Assembly: GCA_029298735.1 (NCBI GenBank)
Contig: JANSLP010000120.1
Location: 23,341 to 87,340, forward strand
Direction of reading: 5' to 3'
DNA: 64,000 nt
Origin: Ophiostoma sp. CBS 140.51
Taxonomy: Eukaryota; Ascomycota; Sordariomycetes; Ophiostomatales; Ophiostomataceae
Notes under the pieces: generated by a model
What the model was told of the DNA's origin: nothing
Seen by the model: the letters and a program-made list of their open reading frames with translations, nothing else
Database searches by the model: none
In this document: piece by piece, positions 10,687 to 23,400 of the stretch
Layout: every line of letters starts with the position of its first letter
Position numbering within the stretch: position 1 is the stretch's first letter
Made by a program: the position numbers and the translations under genes

Positions 10687-11706
10687 ATGTCCGCTCAAGT
10701 TGACCCGGCCCTCGTGGAAGCCCTTGGCCTCAACCCCACTACTGCCAGCATCGAGTCCCATGGCGGCTCCGGCTTTTCCTCGACGTATAAACTGACGGGC
10801 GAGAAGGAGGGCAAGAGTGTGCAATACTTTGTCAAGACGGGCTCTGGCAGCGACGCCGCCACCATGTTCCGCGGCGAGTTTGCGTCGCTTAACGCCATTG
10901 CCGACACCGTCGCTGACTTTTGTCCGCGGGCCCACGCACACGGCGAGATGCATGACCGGGCCGGAAAGCACTTTTTAGCTACCGACTTTCTCGAGCTGGG
11001 CGGCAGCGGCAGTGGCAGTGGAAATGGCTCCGGCAGCGGCCGGTCCTTTGCAGCCAAGCTGGCTGAGCTTCATACGCAGTGCCCTACAAATACATCGGCG
11101 CCCGAGGGAAAGCCGTTTGGCTTCCCAGTCACGACATGTTGCGGCTCTACGGAGCAGGATAATACCTGGAAGGCATCTTGGGCCGAGTTCTATGCGGACA
11201 ACCGCCTCCGCCACATCCTCGCCGCCTGCATTCGCAATAACGGCACCGATAAGAAGCTGTCCGAGTCGGTAGAACGCCTGGCATCCACAGTAGTGCCCCG
11301 TCTGCTTGGCGATGACCACTTGAAACGGAGCAGTGAACGCGGTGGTGGACCCATCCGGCCTGCCCCCATCCATGGCGACCTTTGGAGCGGCAACCATGGC
11401 CGTGGGCGTATTGTCGGCGCCGACGGCGACAGTACTGGCACCGAGGAAGTTGTCTATGACCCATCGAGCGTTTACGGCCACTCCGAGTACGAGCTGGGCA
11501 TCATGCGCATGTTTGGCGGGTACTCGTCAACGTTTTGGCGTGAGTACACGGCGCTTGTGCCGAAAGACGAACCCGCCGACGAGTGGGAGGACCGCGTGGC
11601 ATTGTACGAGCTGTACCACCATCTAAATCACCTTGCCATGTTTGGCGGAGGTTACCGCAGCGGTGCCATGAGCATCGTGGATAAGCTGCTTAAGAAATAT
11701 GGGTGA
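10687..11706 (+). CDS. Fructosamine-3-kinase family protein (ketosamine kinase)
   Basis: A 339-residue single-exon member of the fructosamine/ketosamine-3-kinase family, which has the aminoglycoside-phosphotransferase fold. Members phosphorylate sugar adducts on protein amino groups at O3 so that they fall off, a protein deglycation function; the fungal substrate is not known. Visible landmarks are the N-lobe ESHGGSGFSSTYKL (loop) with the YFVKTG lysine strand, the catalytic HGDLWSGN loop (H229, D231) and the metal-binding Asp in YDPSSVYGHSEYELGI (D258). The C-terminal LYELYHHLNHLAMFGGGY is typical of the family. Residues 105-118 form an almost pure Gly/Ser run between the DFLEL hinge strand and the AAKLAELH helix. 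Probably cytosolic: there is no targeting signal. The start codon choice is supported by length and by the absence of an upstream in-frame ATG. Confidence 0.9.
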   Translation: MSAQVDPALVEALGLNPTTASIESHGGSGFSSTYKLTGEKEGKSVQYFVKTGSGSDAATMFRGEFASLNAIADTVADFCPRAHAHGEMHDRAGKHFLATDFLELGGSGSGSGNGSGSGRSFAAKLAELHTQCPTNTSAPEGKPFGFPVTTCCGSTEQDNTWKASWAEFYADNRLRHILAACIRNNGTDKKLSESVERLASTVVPRLLGDDHLKRSSERGGGPIRPAPIHGDLWSGNHGRGRIVGADGDSTGTEEVVYDPSSVYGHSEYELGIMRMFGGYSSTFWREYTALVPKDEPADEWEDRVALYELYHHLNHLAMFGGGYRSGAMSIVDKLLKKYG

Positions 11707-11992
11707 GAAATCACGGACATAATTTATACTCGTTCATAACGTGCATTTTGATGCTAGAAAAAAGCACGCAACATGCATAGCAGTACAGTCGATATGGCGT
11801 TATTCTCCCTCGGTTTTGAGATTCGAGAGTAAGAGCACGGATGAGGCGTCACGAATTGCAGGTGACCATTCCGCCTCCTTTGGGCCTTTTGGTCTCATTT
11901 GGTTGTGTTCGATTTCCTCTTTTATTTACATTCGGTTTCCCCAACTAATAACCTTTTTCACTTGACATTGGCAAACTTAGCAAGCTTCAAAA
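11707..11992. other. Spacer after the kinase gene
   Basis: The 3' untranslated end of the kinase gene is followed, from about 11890, by a pyrimidine-rich run resembling a fungal 5' leader, directly before the small ORF at 11993. Confidence 0.45.
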
Positions 11993-12250
11993 ATGTCAAA
12001 AATGATCCTACTATGTGTCAACCTCTTGGCAGCGAATGGGGCTCTTCTTGCATTGTTGCAAGTCGATGCCTGGCGCAATGTTGGAAAGGATACTCGTTTT
12101 CACAACAGAATCTGTGGAAATGGGCGGGCAAATTCCGTCTTCCTCGAGACCACTGAATGTTCCGACCGGCTGGCCAAGAAACGCCGATCCACAGCGATAT
12201 CGGGTGCTTCCTGTTGGTCTAACTGCCCTGTGACAATCTTACAGTCGTAG
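11993..12250 (+). CDS. Possible small secreted cysteine protein (85 residues)
   Basis: I do not recognise a family. The ATG follows a pyrimidine-rich leader and has A at -3 (TTCAAAAATGTC). The N-terminus, MSKMILLCVNLLAANGALL, continues hydrophobic to about residue 24 and then VDA, which resembles a signal peptide with a cleavage site. The remaining roughly 60 residues carry four cysteines (RICGNG, TECSD, SCWSNC) and a KKRR stretch. Against it: it is short, ends on a TCTAAC...TTACAG sequence that looks like an intron branch site and acceptor (about 12216-12243), and I find no matching canonical donor. It could be a mis-modelled exon or chance. No function is proposed. Confidence 0.3.
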   Translation: MSKMILLCVNLLAANGALLALLQVDAWRNVGKDTRFHNRICGNGRANSVFLETTECSDRLAKKRRSTAISGASCWSNCPVTILQS

Positions 12251-13643
12251 TTTGCACAGAATTAATGCACTTTCGGGGCAAGCTATTGCGAGCCACGAGC
12301 AGACTGGCGCTTTTGGTGCTTCTCCAGGCTTTGGGCAGTTCATATCTACGACGACGGGCAGCCGAACAACAGGCGGGACTCGTACTCGCAAATCGTATTG
12401 GGTTACTCGAATGGTCAAAACTGTCCAATACTGTCAATGTATAATTAAAAAAAAATCTTCCCGACTAGCTGGCTGTGATTGTTTTTTTTTCTTCTTTTTT
12501 CTTTTTTTTTTCGCGGGACACAAGGCCGCTTTGTCGGCATGCCGTCTGAGCCGGCCGGGTAAGGTACTGGCACATATCCGGGGCATTTGATCAAGGAAAA
12601 TGCGAACAATCAAAACCCTGGTCCGTTCGCAGAATCATTGTTTGCAATTTTGATCATGAGCCACTCTCGATTCCTTGCTGTTCCATTGTGCACTAAAATC
12701 AACAGCTCGCGATTGGCTAACTGTTTGGTCGCTCTTTCCCAAACTGCTGCACTTGCTTCCCCCTCTCACCTCGTAGCGGCCGGACCGGACGCTGACACCC
12801 GCAGCCGCTGAAAGCTTTGGTGGGGACCCACCGGTGATGGCTCTGCACTTGTAAAGAGAGCCCACAAAAAACGTGATTAAGTCGCCCAAGCATGTTCCTC
12901 TTTTTGACTCCCACGCCGCTATCGCGCCCCTCCCCCAGCCTTTTTCGATCGCCCCGGTGTCGTTGATTTGTTCACACTTTTCAAAAAATTGATTCCAGCG
13001 ACACTGGCTCGTCTGCTAGTTGTTTGGCGGGTCCAAGGCAACCTAACAGTGCCGGAGCGTCCCAGTCATCCATCGTCTGCCAACTGGGCTGAAAGCAAGG
13101 TTTGTTGACCAAGCAAAGGAAAGAGAAAAGAAAAAGAGGGGGAGAGGGAGGATGGGAAAAACCAAAAATGCCCAAAATAACGTCGTTGAGAAGGAAAAGG
13201 CTGGGCCCCATTTGCTAACTTCTTACTTCTCTTTTTACTTTGGAAACTTTTCTTGCATCTCGAACTTCAAACTTTGCATCTGTCCCGCATACCTGGGACT
13301 CTTCCTTATTTTGTCTTGAATAGACTTGGTCATAAACACTGGTTTAAACGCTGTTGGTTACCACCGCCTTGCTGCCCGCTTACATCCGTCCCAACTGGCA
13401 GACTGTCATCCCAACAAGCGGCTTTGCTTCGAGCCATTACAACACGACAAATATTGTTCTTGTCTACCCGGGACCTTACAGTCTCCACTCCAATTGACAG
13501 ATTTTCTGTCGTCGACCTTGTCACCAAGTGTTTTTTAAATCAACCTTCTCAATAAAGTGGCTGCACCGGTCACATACAATGAATCAAGAAACCCGTCTTC
13601 CGCTTCGATAAACGAATAGGACGATAGGTCCTCCAGCACTACC
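12251..13643. other. Intergenic: upstream region of the EamA transporter
   Basis: A T-rich block (12480-12515) is followed by AT-rich sequence. From about 13220 to 13643 the + strand is pyrimidine-rich and fits a long 5' leader. I see no further gene. Confidence 0.55.
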
Positions 13644-15299
13644 ATGGCGCCCTATATCCAGATTCCCCAGACGTCCAGCGCCAAAACACAGTTTGAAGAG
13701 CACACTAACGAGCTGGCGTCTGCTTCTGATCGGTCCGCGTCACAGTCCACCCTCGATCGAGCCGCCGACGCCGAAGAAATCGCCCGGTACCGCCGCAAGA
13801 CCGTATCGCCGATCCCGCCACAACAAAACGGAAATCGTGATTCCCACCTCGGTCCACCAGACGATGCCTTCCACCGCGTCTCCATCAGCTCCTTCTCAGA
13901 CATCGGCTTCGGGCCGTCCGCATCACCAGTACCGTATCGAGCCTTCTCGCCGTCACCCGGGCCACCGGCTCAGTTGCCAATGTGGGTGCGCATCTGGTCC
14001 CGCCATAAGGCTGTCCTTCTCGTCTTAGGTGCCCAGTTCTTCGGCGCTCTCATGAACCTCTTTGCTCGGCTTCTCGAGCTGGACAGCGGCGGCCAGAGCT
14101 TTCACCCCATGCAGCTTCTCTTTGTCCGCATGGTCATAACCACCGTCGTCAGCAGCCTGTATATGTACAAATATAAGGTGCCACACTTTCCTCTGGGCCC
14201 ACCAGGCGTGCGCTGGCTGCTGGTTTTGCGCGGCCTGACGGGATTCTTTGGTATCTTTGGAATATGGTACTCGATGATGTATATACCGCTGGCCGAGGCG
14301 ACTGTTTTCACCTTCTTGACGCCCAGTGTATCGGGCTACATTTGCTATGTCCTGTTGAAGGATCCCTTCACCCGCAAAGAGCAGATCGCGTCTGTCGTGG
14401 CCCTCTTTGGCGTCATTCTCATCACGCGGCCGCTGTCACTGTTTTCCTCGTCAGAGCCGTTGGACGGGTCTTCGGAAGACATGGGTGGCGACGCTCTAAA
14501 TGCGACTGTCGCGGCTATCCGTGAGGTCGTCAATTCCACGATGGAGGCCGTTTTGGATCCGTCGTCCTCAGCATCGTCCGACATTGCTGCTGCCGACTCA
14601 GGCCACGTATCCACCAGCCAGCGCTTGCTGGCGATCGGCACCGCCCTGCTCGGCGTCCTCGGCGCCTCCGGTGCCTTCACGACCATCCGTGCGATCGGCA
14701 CCCGTGCCCATCCGCTCATCTCGGTCAACTACTTTTCGACCTGGTGCATCATCGTCACGAGTACCGTCTTGACCTTTGCGCCCATGCTTGACATTGGCCA
14801 GCCACACTTGCAGTTCGCCTTCCCCCACTCGCTGCGCCAGTGGGCCTTGCTGCTTCTCATCTGCATTTGCGGTTTTGGTACCCAGTTCCTCGGTACCAAG
14901 GGCCTTGGGCTTGAGAGATCAAATCGCGCCACAGCCATGATCTACACGCAGATGCTCTTTGCTGCCAGCTTTGACCGTTTTGTGTTTGGCCACGAGATGG
15001 GCCCCACGAGTCTTGTTGGGTGTGGTCTGATCATTGGCAGCGCGCTATGGGTAGTTTTATCGAAAAAGTCGACACCAGAAAACAAGGGCGTCAATGGGTC
15101 GTCGACAACAACCGATATGGGTGTACTTGCAGTGCCACCCACAGCTGCTGCTGCGACGGCAACTGAGATGCCTTTTGTAAGCGCGACGACAGATCTAGAG
15201 ATCGGCATGATTGATTTCCGAGGACGACCATCGGAGGCTGTACCTATGCTGGCAGCTGAAGATGATAGCGGCGATGAGGAGGAGGGGCGTCTTGCTTAG
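13644..15299 (+). CDS. EamA-type (DMT superfamily) membrane transporter
   Basis: A 551-residue, single-exon multi-pass membrane protein. Residues 1-115 are hydrophilic and Ser/Pro-rich (cytosolic tail). About ten hydrophobic segments follow, from about residue 122 (AVLLVLGAQFFGALMNLFARL) to about 474 (SLVGCGLIIGSALWVVLS). They form two EamA repeats separated by a polar loop of about 60 residues (LDGSSEDMGGD to SGHVSTSQR). Typical family stretches are VLRGLTGFFGIFGIWYSMMY with PLAEATVFTFLTP in the first repeat, and LGTKGLGLERSNRATAMIYTQ in the second. The tail is acidic (AAEDDSGDEEEGRLA). Relatives include SLC35G-like and other fungal DUF6 proteins; the substrate is unknown. The start (ACCATGGCG) is in ideal context. 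Unrelated to its neighbours; tandem with RVB1 616 bp downstream. Confidence 0.85.
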   Translation: MAPYIQIPQTSSAKTQFEEHTNELASASDRSASQSTLDRAADAEEIARYRRKTVSPIPPQQNGNRDSHLGPPDDAFHRVSISSFSDIGFGPSASPVPYRAFSPSPGPPAQLPMWVRIWSRHKAVLLVLGAQFFGALMNLFARLLELDSGGQSFHPMQLLFVRMVITTVVSSLYMYKYKVPHFPLGPPGVRWLLVLRGLTGFFGIFGIWYSMMYIPLAEATVFTFLTPSVSGYICYVLLKDPFTRKEQIASVVALFGVILITRPLSLFSSSEPLDGSSEDMGGDALNATVAAIREVVNSTMEAVLDPSSSASSDIAAADSGHVSTSQRLLAIGTALLGVLGASGAFTTIRAIGTRAHPLISVNYFSTWCIIVTSTVLTFAPMLDIGQPHLQFAFPHSLRQWALLLLICICGFGTQFLGTKGLGLERSNRATAMIYTQMLFAASFDRFVFGHEMGPTSLVGCGLIIGSALWVVLSKKSTPENKGVNGSSTTTDMGVLAVPPTAAAATATEMPFVSATTDLEIGMIDFRGRPSEAVPMLAAEDDSGDEEEGRLA

Positions 15300-15915
15300 A
15301 CACTAAAGGATATTTGTTAGAGACCGTGTTAAGAGGCGTTAGAAAACGGCCCACGAATTTCATGATAGAGCGCGTCAATTTTTGGATTAGAATAAAAACA
15401 CGATAGTTTTTATGCGACGCATGTATTGAATCAATGACGAAAAACCTCGCCGTTTTATTTTTGTAATAGGAGAAGTAACAAGTGAGTTTTACCAAAGGAA
15501 GGATGGACGTCGTTGCTGTTGATAGCACTTCGTGGCTGACACGTGACCAAAATGCTCCATTGAGAGCTCTCTTATCGATAACGGTCGCGTTCGCCAGAGA
15601 TTTGGCAGGCGCGCTCGCCCGCCTCCCTAGGAAAGCCTTGGAAAGAGAGGAAAGAGCAAAGGCCCGGTTTTTTCGTTTTGACCTCACCTCTTGTTTCCAG
15701 CTTCCACGACCGCATCTCTTCCCTTCCGTCATCCAGCGATATCCATCCAATTCTCTGTTCACGCATCGAGTTCTTGCATTTGCATCATCCAACGGCCGAC
15801 TTTTGCACCCCAGCCTCCTAGACGAACCCCAACGGCAACAGCAAAATCGACGACAGCTCCCGCAAGGCGCGGCCAAACAACACATCTTTTCAGACAAAAC
15901 CCTCCAACCGCCAAG
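15300..15915. other. Intergenic: transporter 3' end and RVB1 promoter
   Basis: AT-rich to about 15500 (AATAAAA near 15391), then more balanced sequence; the stretch 15690-15915 is pyrimidine/CA-rich and probably the RVB1 leader. No gene seen. Confidence 0.6.
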
Positions 15916-17416
<1,501 letters not shown>

Positions 17417-20400
17417 ACGGGGGTTTCACTCATTGACTTGGATGAACGGGGCGAGAACAAGCACTATAGACATCGGCGCGCAACTGAAGACAACCAGGAA
17501 AGTAGCGAGCAAGAGCGGGCAGAACGGTTTAAGGCGTGTAAGATGATGGCTTGCGACAGCGGCGAAACCGGGACGCGAATGGGCGAAAAACGGCGAACGG
17601 TAAACTAGGAAGGAAGGATCTATTAATTTTTGTTGTTTCTCTTCTGTTTTATCATTATTATTCACATCTTCCTTTTTGCGACAAGAATCAATGGCCAAAA
17701 ACAATCATATAGGCGAAACAACGGCACCGATTACACGACATGATCCACGGTTCGCAGTAACGGCTCTGGATTATATCAGACATATTTGTCCTTGTCTCAG
17801 TAGTATCGTCATTTTCTCCTCAGATATCACAGTATTACTTGCCCATTCTCCCCCATCTCGATCTCGTCTCCGTGCCTTTGTTAACATGACATGTCAAGAC
17901 CACCCGGGCGAAAGTGTAGCTCAGCTGACCGGCCCCCAATCTATACGCAACACCTGACAAGCAAGGCGAGCAGCGGTTGTCTTCACTTTGTGGCTTAAAA
18001 TCATACCTTGGGGGCTATGGAGGTGTCTTTCGAACAAGGGCAGAACAAAGAAAACAAATAAAATGCATCAGAGGGCAGAAAGAAAGGAGACGGAATAGGC
18101 AAACATTTGCGCGGCCCCCCTCTACAAACCACTATCAGGAAAACGAGAACCATAGAACAAACAACAGAGGACAAGGGGCTATCAATAGGAACGAGAAGAG
18201 CCCGGGCAGAGACAACCAAGCCAGGCAAGGGAGGTGCCAACGATGGTGAGCAGGGGCTGAGAAGGAAGGAGGCTTTGTTGTTGTTGTTCTTGTAAGAGAC
18301 GTGGCGTTTCTTGCAGAAACTTCTTTCATTTTTCCGAGGCGCGAGATAGATAAATCAATGCACGATAGGCAAAGACAGAACTGTATCTTCGTGGGATATG
18401 ATCATCGTGAGTGAAGTAGTTGAAACGACTTGACCGCTTGTCATTTTTTTTATAACCTCTCTTCCTGCGACTATTCTCTCAAGCCTTTTCTTTCAATGAT
18501 TGCACTCTCTTTTATTACTCCTTCTGATATTTGCCCCCTCTCTTCTCATTTCTCCGAATTGACCTCTCAAACGCTACAGTTAATCAGTATATATTTGTTC
18601 GGACTTTTTCGGCGGACGACGAGACAAGTCAGAGCTCTTGCTGTGCCTACCCACTCCGGTCCTATCTTATACCTTTTGTGGTTCATGCCCGTTTTCAATC
18701 TCTTGTGCTCTTTGTCCTCCCGCCTCTTCCATTTTATCATATGCTCCTGTCTTGCGCAAACCCATTTTCCTGCAATTCTGGTTGCCGCGTTTGCCACGGA
18801 CAAGGGTATTATCTGCACTTACAGCACGCCCATTTCTTTCTGTCATTTCAATGCGAGACACGTCAGAGAGTAAGCCGTGAAGATTAAATCGCAATGACAG
18901 CTTTAAAAATGGAGAGGCACGCTGTTGTTAGTTGCACAAAAATAATTATCGTGGAGTATTCTCGAATATCTTGATTGATCTGATTTTATCTTACTTCGTT
19001 TCCTGTCACTAGCTAGCAACCCCTCTCCCCTCTCTCTCCCCTTCCCTCCTCCTCTTAGACGTCGACTTCTTGCCAAGCCTCTTGTTGGCCGTCTTTGCCG
19101 TGGACTTGTCCGCGTTGTCTAGCCCTTCAAGATGCGTGCGTATACGAATGTGTTGTGTCTGTATATTTTCGTATTGCACCGAGCTCCGCATTCATTTACG
19201 AGCTACAAACTTGCTTTCTTCTTGCCTCCCTTTTCAGTTCATCACCATGCATACATGAGGGGGGAAGCTTACATTAGCCCTGTTGAAACTCGCCTCCCTT
19301 TTCTTTTCTGGAAGTCTTTTCTGTTTAATTTTCTTTTTCTTGACCACGAGGAATGGCATTTTTTCCCCCAACGGACCAAGGAGGCAACATACCCCTAACC
19401 CTGGTGACCTTCTTTTTCTTGAAAAGGAGAAGTTATGAATTCTTTTTCCTGCCACCTCTTTTGTGACCCAGTAACAACAATACCACGCCCTGACCGGGGG
19501 GCAACAAGAAGACCAAAAACAAATAAAAAGAAGAGAGAGAGAAAAAGAAAGCATGAGAAATTATAGGCAGAGCCCTTCATGTTGTGTCTGTTGGTGGACA
19601 GAGCGCAACCGTCACGTGAGGAATGGAAGGGTGAAAGAAGAAGACGAGGAAGGAAATGCCCCAGAAATGCAAATAGAGTGTATCTGTACTGAGTAGTGTA
19701 CTACGGAGTAATACTCCGTACACAGAGACATGGAAATGTGTTGATGCTCACATAGTGGGGGCAAGTATTGAATACTGCGCGGCAGTCTGTGCGGCCAACA
19801 TGTGCTTCATCCGCGTGCAGTCCAGTCACCATTCTCATTTGTTGTTTTTTCCTTTGCCCAAGCCAAAGAAGCGCATATCTGCACGAACGAGTAGGATTGG
19901 GAGAAGATACATTTAAAAAAATAAGAATTGAAAGGAGAAATAAGAAGAAAAAAGAAAATAATGCAACGGTCGCTTGTTTGCGACGTAACCCACTGGCCAC
20001 GCGCCCTCTTTTTTCTTTTCTTCTTTCTTCCCTATTTCTCTTTCTCTCTATTATTCCCTCAGACACATGCACACACCCGCATGCATACACTCCCACTCGC
20101 GGTCTGAATTGATGGGACGCTGGGATTGCTCCCCGACGAATGAGAGCGGCAGGAGTTGAAAATGCGCCTGCGCAAGACCAAATGTCGGATATCCCAATCA
20201 TTTTAACGAAACAAAGTAGAAAACGGAAAGCAATGGAGGGTGGGAGGAGGGAAACGGCCGTCGTTCATGTCTTTGAAGCTTCCATCAGGATCCTGGTTAC
20301 ATAAAAAGCCAAAAAAAAAAAAATGAAAAAGAAAAAGTCGCACGAGAGGCGCAAAGAATCGGAAACAATCAGAGCTAAATTCTAGAGAAAAAAAAATGAA

Positions 20401-23400
20401 AAAATACAGTTTTTTTACAAGATAGAGCGAGACGTGTACGACGTTGCGAACAATGCAACTCAAAAGGAAACACCCTTGACGCGCCAGGTTGATTCTAGGG
20501 TTGTATCAAGGAGCCAAGGCTGGCCAGTGCAAACACAAGGGATGATACACTACGAGTTGGTGATGAGACCAGAGAACAAAGGCAATGTTTGCTTTTTCGT
20601 CTCTTGTCACCGTCACTTTCTTTTTATTTTGTTTCCCCATCTTTGCTGTGTACGACGTATTTGTACATGAACATACATCTTATACCGTCTGACCTCTTGT
20701 CTGGATGTAACTGTGCCCCGTACCAAGATCTGCTGCCCTCCTGTCTCCCTCATTCAGCCGGTAACATTTCTCGTCGCTTTTGCGACCTGCCTTCGTTATT
20801 CGCTCTCTTTTTGTTTGGCGCTTGGCCGCCTGACTTGTGGGATCGTGTGCCGCCTTGCCGCGCTTTCTGGCATATTTTTGACATTTGGAACTTTGATACG
20901 TGACACAGTGACACATTCGGGACCTTTTGTTCCTGGCACCCGGCATGTATTCGCCTCAGCTCGCAGTGAACCCGGCAAACGCAGAACGGATAAAGGGGGA
21001 GCCAGCCAAAAGTGACAATAAAAATAACGAGAAAGAAAAAATGGGAGCCAAAATAGACAACACCTAAAACCAACAGCCAACCGACGCAAAACTGAAAATA
21101 GCCCCTGCCTAAAAATACGAATGCGATCATGGCGCCGGAGCAGCAAAGATAGCTCAAGGCTGAGGATAGTAGTATTTAAATCCAGCGCTCCACATTAGTG
21201 ATGAAATCATCTTCGAGGCATGAGAAACGAAAAAGAGAGACAAGAGAAAGAAAGAAAAAACTAAGGAAAAGGGAAAATAACATCATCTATGTAGACCCTG
21301 GACACATTGTTTGCCTCGAAGATGGCTAGCGGCGGTGGAAAGAAAAACCAAGAGAAATACTAAGGAAGGCAGAAATTCCACGATAACCTATGACCTCCTC
21401 AAGAGGGCTAGAACAATATTAGATCATTACTCCAACGAACACACAGATGTGCATGTGTGATGATGTGTCCAGACCGCAGCAAAATGAGCCTCGATTTGTG
21501 TTCATTGCATGTATTTACATGTATCTGTATAGACAGGATGGTCCAGGCCGGCGAAGGACGAGGGGTGTGAGGAGCATTCGGAGACGAAACTAAATTCCTC
21601 CGAGCGAGACAGTACGGGCAGCAAATAAACCCAGACCGGTGGGATGGGAAAGGTAAAGAGGGCGTGCGTGCAAATGTGTACAGAGTCCTTGTACCTCGTA
21701 CTTCGTACCTCGCTCGTCAAAGACATTCTGTTGGCACTCCTGAGACAGAAGGAGATGTTGACGTTGCAAACAATGCCCGGGAACAGCCTAGGAGGTCTGG
21801 GCTCAGTACTTTATCAGAACGACGAGGTAGACTTTTGACTCTCACGAAAATAATACCAGAATAGAGACAATGGGAAATAGATGGTGTACAAGTACACCCT
21901 TCTTGCGATATTCACCGTCAAACACCTTCTGTCCAGAAAAGCGTCGTCTGGGCAGGTAAATAGGACAGAGACCAGACAGTTTAACCTTAAAAAATAGCGT
22001 AGAAACTAGGAGAATGACGACGGAGGGAGTGGGATGGTACTGATCTTTCCCCTATCCTGTTGTGGTGCTGTTTTACCCTTGTTTTGCCTGCACGCAACAA
22101 AGGTTCACATACGACACCCGCAGAATACTGCCAGAATACGGTCCAAAAGGCTGTTTAGCTAAAATATTTTCTTTCCGTGGTGATAGAATTTTTTCTCGTT
22201 CACGGACCCCTGACAAGCGCCAGCCGGTTGTGCAGAACAGGGTGTAATAAAAGAGTGATGCAAGAATCGAATAAGTGGTACACATGTTCAAGCGGTCGCA
22301 AATCGAAACAATCAAACGGCACAAAAATAAAGAAAATTGGTGACGAGAGCGGAAAAGAAAGGAAACGCCAGCTATTTTTGCGTGCATGCCTTTGTTTCTT
22401 TTACTCCGTCGTCATTCGAGGCTACTGTTGCTTCTTTTCCCGCATTGGGACCAACAGTCCGTTGTCGCTTTGTTAGCGCTTGCGGCTTTTTGGATTGCTG
22501 CCCCCTCCTTCCGCCCCCGTCTTCCAACGACCCTTTCTGATTCATTTGTGTTGCTTTGATATCCAGGACAATAGGTCGACGATGTTCTGTTGGGCGTGTT
22601 GTTTTTGGCCGGCAGAAAAGGCAACGACCAGCGTGGGAGAACCTTGCAGACTAGGAAGGAGTCATGGGGACACAAAAAAGCGAGAGAGCAAAAACGAAGT
22701 GAAGGAAAGAACGAATAACAACAGCTTGCGGTATCTACCAACAATACCGCTCCTGCCAAAGCAACGAAACGGTACTCCGTACATTAGAGGCTCTTGCTCT
22801 TCATGCATCTTTACTGGATTACGCGGTACGACGTATTTACACCGTGCCTTACTCTTCTTCTTTGTTGTCCACGTTTGCCTACGCGGTTGCACGCTTGTGG
22901 GCAGAACGGCTGGTGTCCCTCGATCGTCGCTCCCTCTTTTGGCATTGGTCTGTTGGTCTCTACTTTTGTGTCTCTTTCCTTGTTTTCATGTTGTCTGTAT
23001 ATAACTCTTCCGGGAAAGGAAAGAGCAGCGAACAAGATGCAGGAAAGCAAGGAGCGAGGGAGAAGAGCAAACAAAGAAGGCAGGAACAGGGAGAGATTAG
23101 CATCCATTGTCTGTTTCGCGTCACGTCTTCATCTCCTGGTCGCATGCGACGAATGCAGAACGTGGCATCAATGGACAAAACCGTTGCGACGGCCTTGGTC
23201 AGGGGAAATCGACGATGCACACAATATGTGTGCATTCATAACAAAGGCCACATACAAAGGGAAGAATCAGGACTTCGTAGTATGCTATGTCCAAGGGACT
23301 TCTGCCTTCTGTATCCCGTCTCTGCTACAAAAGGAAACTGCGATGAAGGTGAACAGCATCAAAATAAGAAGTAGCTTTCCAGCCAGCCTCTTTCTGTGGG

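Noticed and set aside
23090..23115. GAGATTAGCAT resembling the conserved U6 snRNA core
   Set aside because: Flanking bases do not match U6.
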